Assembly: GCA_035527715.1 (NCBI GenBank)
Contig: DATKZY010000072.1
Span: 1-15,878 of the forward strand
Source of the DNA: DSUN01 sp035527715
Lineage (GTDB): Bacteria; Planctomycetota; PUPC01; DSUN01
Reading direction: 5' to 3'
Length of the DNA: 15,878 nt
Part shown: positions 14,467-15,878 of the stretch, piece by piece
How the letters are laid out: each line of letters begins with the position of its first letter
Position numbering within the stretch: the first letter of the stretch is position 1
The notes under the pieces: model-generated
What the model saw: only the letters and a program-made list of their open reading frames with translations
What the model was told of the DNA's origin: nothing
The model's database searches: none
Translations under genes and position numbers: made by a program

Positions 14467-15407
14467 GAGGTCCCCCTCAATTCGGCCAAGTGGTTTGCCA
14501 ACAGGATGTAGCGCGCCAAGTCCACGTCCTGAGCCCGGGCGGTCGGCGCGATGCCGCAGGCGCTCAGCAGCGGCGCCAGGTCGCCATCGCGGAGGTGGGC
14601 CGCGGCGAGCGAGTTCGCGAGCGTCTTGCGGCGGTGGGCAAAGGCGGCCTTCACGACCTCTCGGAACGCCGCGAAGTCGCGGATCACCGCCTTGCGTTGC
14701 AGGTCAGGCACCAGCCGCACGATGCTCGAGGTCACCTTCGGCCTCGGCCAGAACACCTCGGGCGGAACGCCGCGAACCACCTCCACGGCCGCCTGCGCCT
14801 GCACGACCAGCGACAGCACCCCGTAGTCCCTGCCCCCCGGCGGGGCCGCCATGCGTTCCGCCACCTCCTTCTGGACGGTCACCACCATCGCAGCGATGGG
14901 CAGGCCGCTCTCCAGCAGGTTCGGCACGAGCGGCGTCGCCGCGGAGTACGGGAGGTTCGAGACGACGCGAAGAGCCTTGTAGCGTCCCGTCGCCCAGGCA
15001 TCTTGCGTCGCCTTGAGAAGGGCAGGGGAGAGGGCGTGCTTCGACGCCAGGGCATCTCCGCACAGCAGCGTCACGTTCTGCCGGCCCTCCAGGTATCGGG
15101 AGCAGACGGCGAACAGCCCGCGGTGCAACTCGATCCCGACGACGTGGCCCCCGGCGTCGGCCAGGTGAGCCGTCAGCAGTCCCGTCCCGCACCCGATGTC
15201 CAGCACCAGGTCCTCCGGCCCCACCTCGCCGGCTCGGACGATGAAGTCCAGGAGATTGTGGTCCACGAGGAAGTTCTGCCCGAGCGACTTGCTGGGCTTG
15301 ATGCGCAGGTAGTGCAACAGGTCGGCCAGTTGCCGCTTCGTCCGTACCTGCCGCATCGCGTCGGCGATGGAAGGCGGTGGCTGGTAGATGGCTCGCGACT
15401 CGTCCAT
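14463..15407 (-). CDS. rsmA: 16S rRNA (adenine(1518)-N6/adenine(1519)-N6)-dimethyltransferase
   Basis: Dimethylates two adjacent adenosines in the 3'-terminal hairpin of 16S rRNA using S-adenosylmethionine (KsgA family). 314 residues: SKSLGQNFLVD (39-49), the SAM loop DIGCGTGLLT (70-79), Glu93 at the end of strand 2, GDAL (117-120), the catalytic SNLPYSAATP (150-159), and VFWPRPKVTSSIV (218-230). The C-terminal helical domain is complete. RTKRQLADLL (22-31) aligns with the RTKEIL segment of longer homologues, which supports the Met at 15407. No Shine-Dalgarno is present; the promoter position suggests a leaderless message. It leads a two-gene unit with the LOG protein. Confidence 0.95.
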   Translation of the reverse strand: MDESRAIYQPPPSIADAMRQVRTKRQLADLLHYLRIKPSKSLGQNFLVDHNLLDFIVRAGEVGPEDLVLDIGCGTGLLTAHLADAGGHVVGIELHRGLFAVCSRYLEGRQNVTLLCGDALASKHALSPALLKATQDAWATGRYKALRVVSNLPYSAATPLVPNLLESGLPIAAMVVTVQKEVAERMAAPPGGRDYGVLSLVVQAQAAVEVVRGVPPEVFWPRPKVTSSIVRLVPDLQRKAVIRDFAAFREVVKAAFAHRRKTLANSLAAAHLRDGDLAPLLSACGIAPTARAQDVDLARYILLANHLAELRGTS

Positions 15408-15413
15408 GCCTGC

Positions 15414-15443
15414 ATTCTAGCCGACGAGCCAAGGAGCGGTCAA
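15414..15443 (-). promoter_or_regulatory. Sigma70-type promoter for rsmA, leaderless geometry
   Basis: On the minus strand TTGACC (15443-15438) and TAGAAT (15419-15414) are 18 bp apart. Counting seven bases from the end of the -10 puts the transcription start at about 15407, the A of the rsmA ATG. Confidence 0.55.
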
Positions 15444-15496
15444 GGCGGGTCATGAGTTCTGCCCCGGCGGCTCGGGCCATGGCTCGCCCCCCCCCA

Positions 15497-15544
15497 ATTC
15501 ACAGAATGCCAACTGCCTCTCTCAGGGGTTGGCATTCTGTGAAT
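15497..15544. repeat. TTGGCA-type palindrome, copy 2
   Basis: Arms 15497-15513 and 15528-15544 are perfect 17-bp complements (cores ACAGAATGCCAAC and GTTGGCATTCTGT) around a 14-nt loop. The core matches copy 1 at 3585-3626, with AGAATG in place of AGAGTG. Confidence 0.88.
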
Positions 15545-15570
15545 CCCCGCCCGGACGCGGCCGGATCGCC

Positions 15571-15626
15571 GATTCGCTCACAATGCCAACCCCGCCGGCG
15601 CGAGGGGCTTGGCACTCTGAGAAATC
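15571..15626. repeat. TTGGCA-type palindrome, copy 3 (imperfect)
   Basis: Arms 15571-15593 and 15604-15626 pair imperfectly: CTCACAATGCCAA faces TTGGCACTCTGAG, with CCCC/GGGG next to the loop and GATT/AATC at the outer ends. It lies 26 nt after copy 2. It looks like a diverged member of the same family. Confidence 0.7.
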
Positions 15627-15723
15627 CCTCGGGATCACGCTCGCCCGCTCTCAACGCCCGATGCCAGCCGCCCGCGGCGCCGCGGCCCGGCAACCCAGCG
15701 GTCTGCCTCTCGCTCGCCTTCTC

Positions 15724-15752
15724 TTGACACCCCTCCCCCCGCAGGGTATCAT
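15724..15752 (+). promoter_or_regulatory. Near-consensus sigma70 promoter for the zinc-ribbon gene
   Basis: TTGACA (15724-15729) and TATCAT (15747-15752) are 17 bp apart. The start would be near 15759, about 39 nt before the GTG at 15798. Confidence 0.75.
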
Positions 15753-15797
15753 CGCAGCCGTGGTCGCCGCGTTGCTGTGTCGCCTGGGGGGATTCGT

Positions 15798-15878
15798 GTG
15801 GCCAAGCACCCCGCCAAGTGCCCGAAGTGCGGCAGCCGACTCGAGTACGAGTCGGCCGTGGACGAGAAGATCGTCTGC
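15798..15878 (+). CDS. Zinc-ribbon protein, N-terminal 27 codons only
   Basis: Begins GTG-GCC-AAG and reads MAKHPAKCPKCGSRLEYE, ending at the window edge on a third cysteine (residue 27), as if a second Cys pair were about to follow. The CPKCG knuckle (Cys8, Cys11) is typical of a zinc ribbon at the start of a larger protein. GTG 15798 is supported by a run of Gs (GGGGGGA, about 15786-15792) and by the promoter upstream. What follows the ribbon is not in the window; in related bacteria such a ribbon often precedes FHA, kinase or membrane domains, but that is a guess here. Confidence 0.6.
   Translation, partial: MAKHPAKCPKCGSRLEYESAVDEKIVC

Larger units (their letters stand above)
15408..15797. 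other. Gene-free divergent region between rsmA and the zinc-ribbon gene
   Basis: Contains the minus-strand rsmA promoter next to rsmA, two TTGGCA-type palindromes in the middle, and a plus-strand promoter on the right. Between 15627 and 15723 I see nothing beyond GC-rich DNA. Short open frames here lack binding sites and cross the palindromes. Confidence 0.7.

Noticed and set aside
1..15878. tRNA, rRNA, insertion sequence or prophage
   Set aside because: No cloverleaf, rRNA motif, transposase, integrase or terminal inverted repeat could be recognised on reading both strands.

Overview
The window is GC-rich chromosomal DNA from a bacterium, packed with housekeeping and signalling genes. A planctomycete or another PVC-group lineage is the most likely source. 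This is inferred from an FHA-fused Hanks-type kinase, a PurN with an unusual phosphate-loop region, a PNP/MTAP-like enzyme with an Asp specificity residue, GTG starts on signalling genes, and several families of dispersed palindromes between (and once inside) genes. There is no 16S rRNA or other decisive marker, so the assignment is tentative.

Layout. Positions 1-1055 (minus strand) hold the N-terminal 247 codons of asparagine synthetase asnB, which runs off the left edge, and a small two-helix membrane protein just upstream of it. Positions 1134-3175 (plus) hold a good promoter, truA and a GT4 glycosyltransferase. Positions 3176-3713 contain no gene; the second half is filled with three kinds of palindromic repeat. 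A perfect TTGACA-17-TATAAT promoter at 3714-3742 then opens a long plus-strand run: FHA-Ser/Thr kinase, YggU/DUF167 protein, trimeric-type purine nucleoside phosphorylase, ileS, a PIN-domain protein with a small partner, purN, an OmpR-type response regulator with its histidine kinase, and a CPBP membrane protease ending at 13816. Converging on it from the right is a minus-strand pair, rsmA and a LOG-family protein. Positions 15444-15723 hold two more copies of one palindrome family. A second near-consensus promoter then drives a zinc-ribbon gene cut by the right edge.

How the genes relate. Most are individually familiar. PNP and purN both serve purine metabolism. truA, ileS and rsmA serve translation. 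The two-component pair overlaps by 20 nt and is clearly co-expressed. The least ordinary parts are: a palindromic repeat that appears to sit in frame inside the glutaminase domain of asnB; a PIN protein followed by a 71-residue partner in toxin-first order, translationally coupled to purN inside the ileS run; a repeat family shared between the two regions that precede the two strongest promoters; and an rsmA promoter placed so that its transcript would be leaderless. No CRISPR array, tRNA, rRNA, IS element or phage gene was seen.
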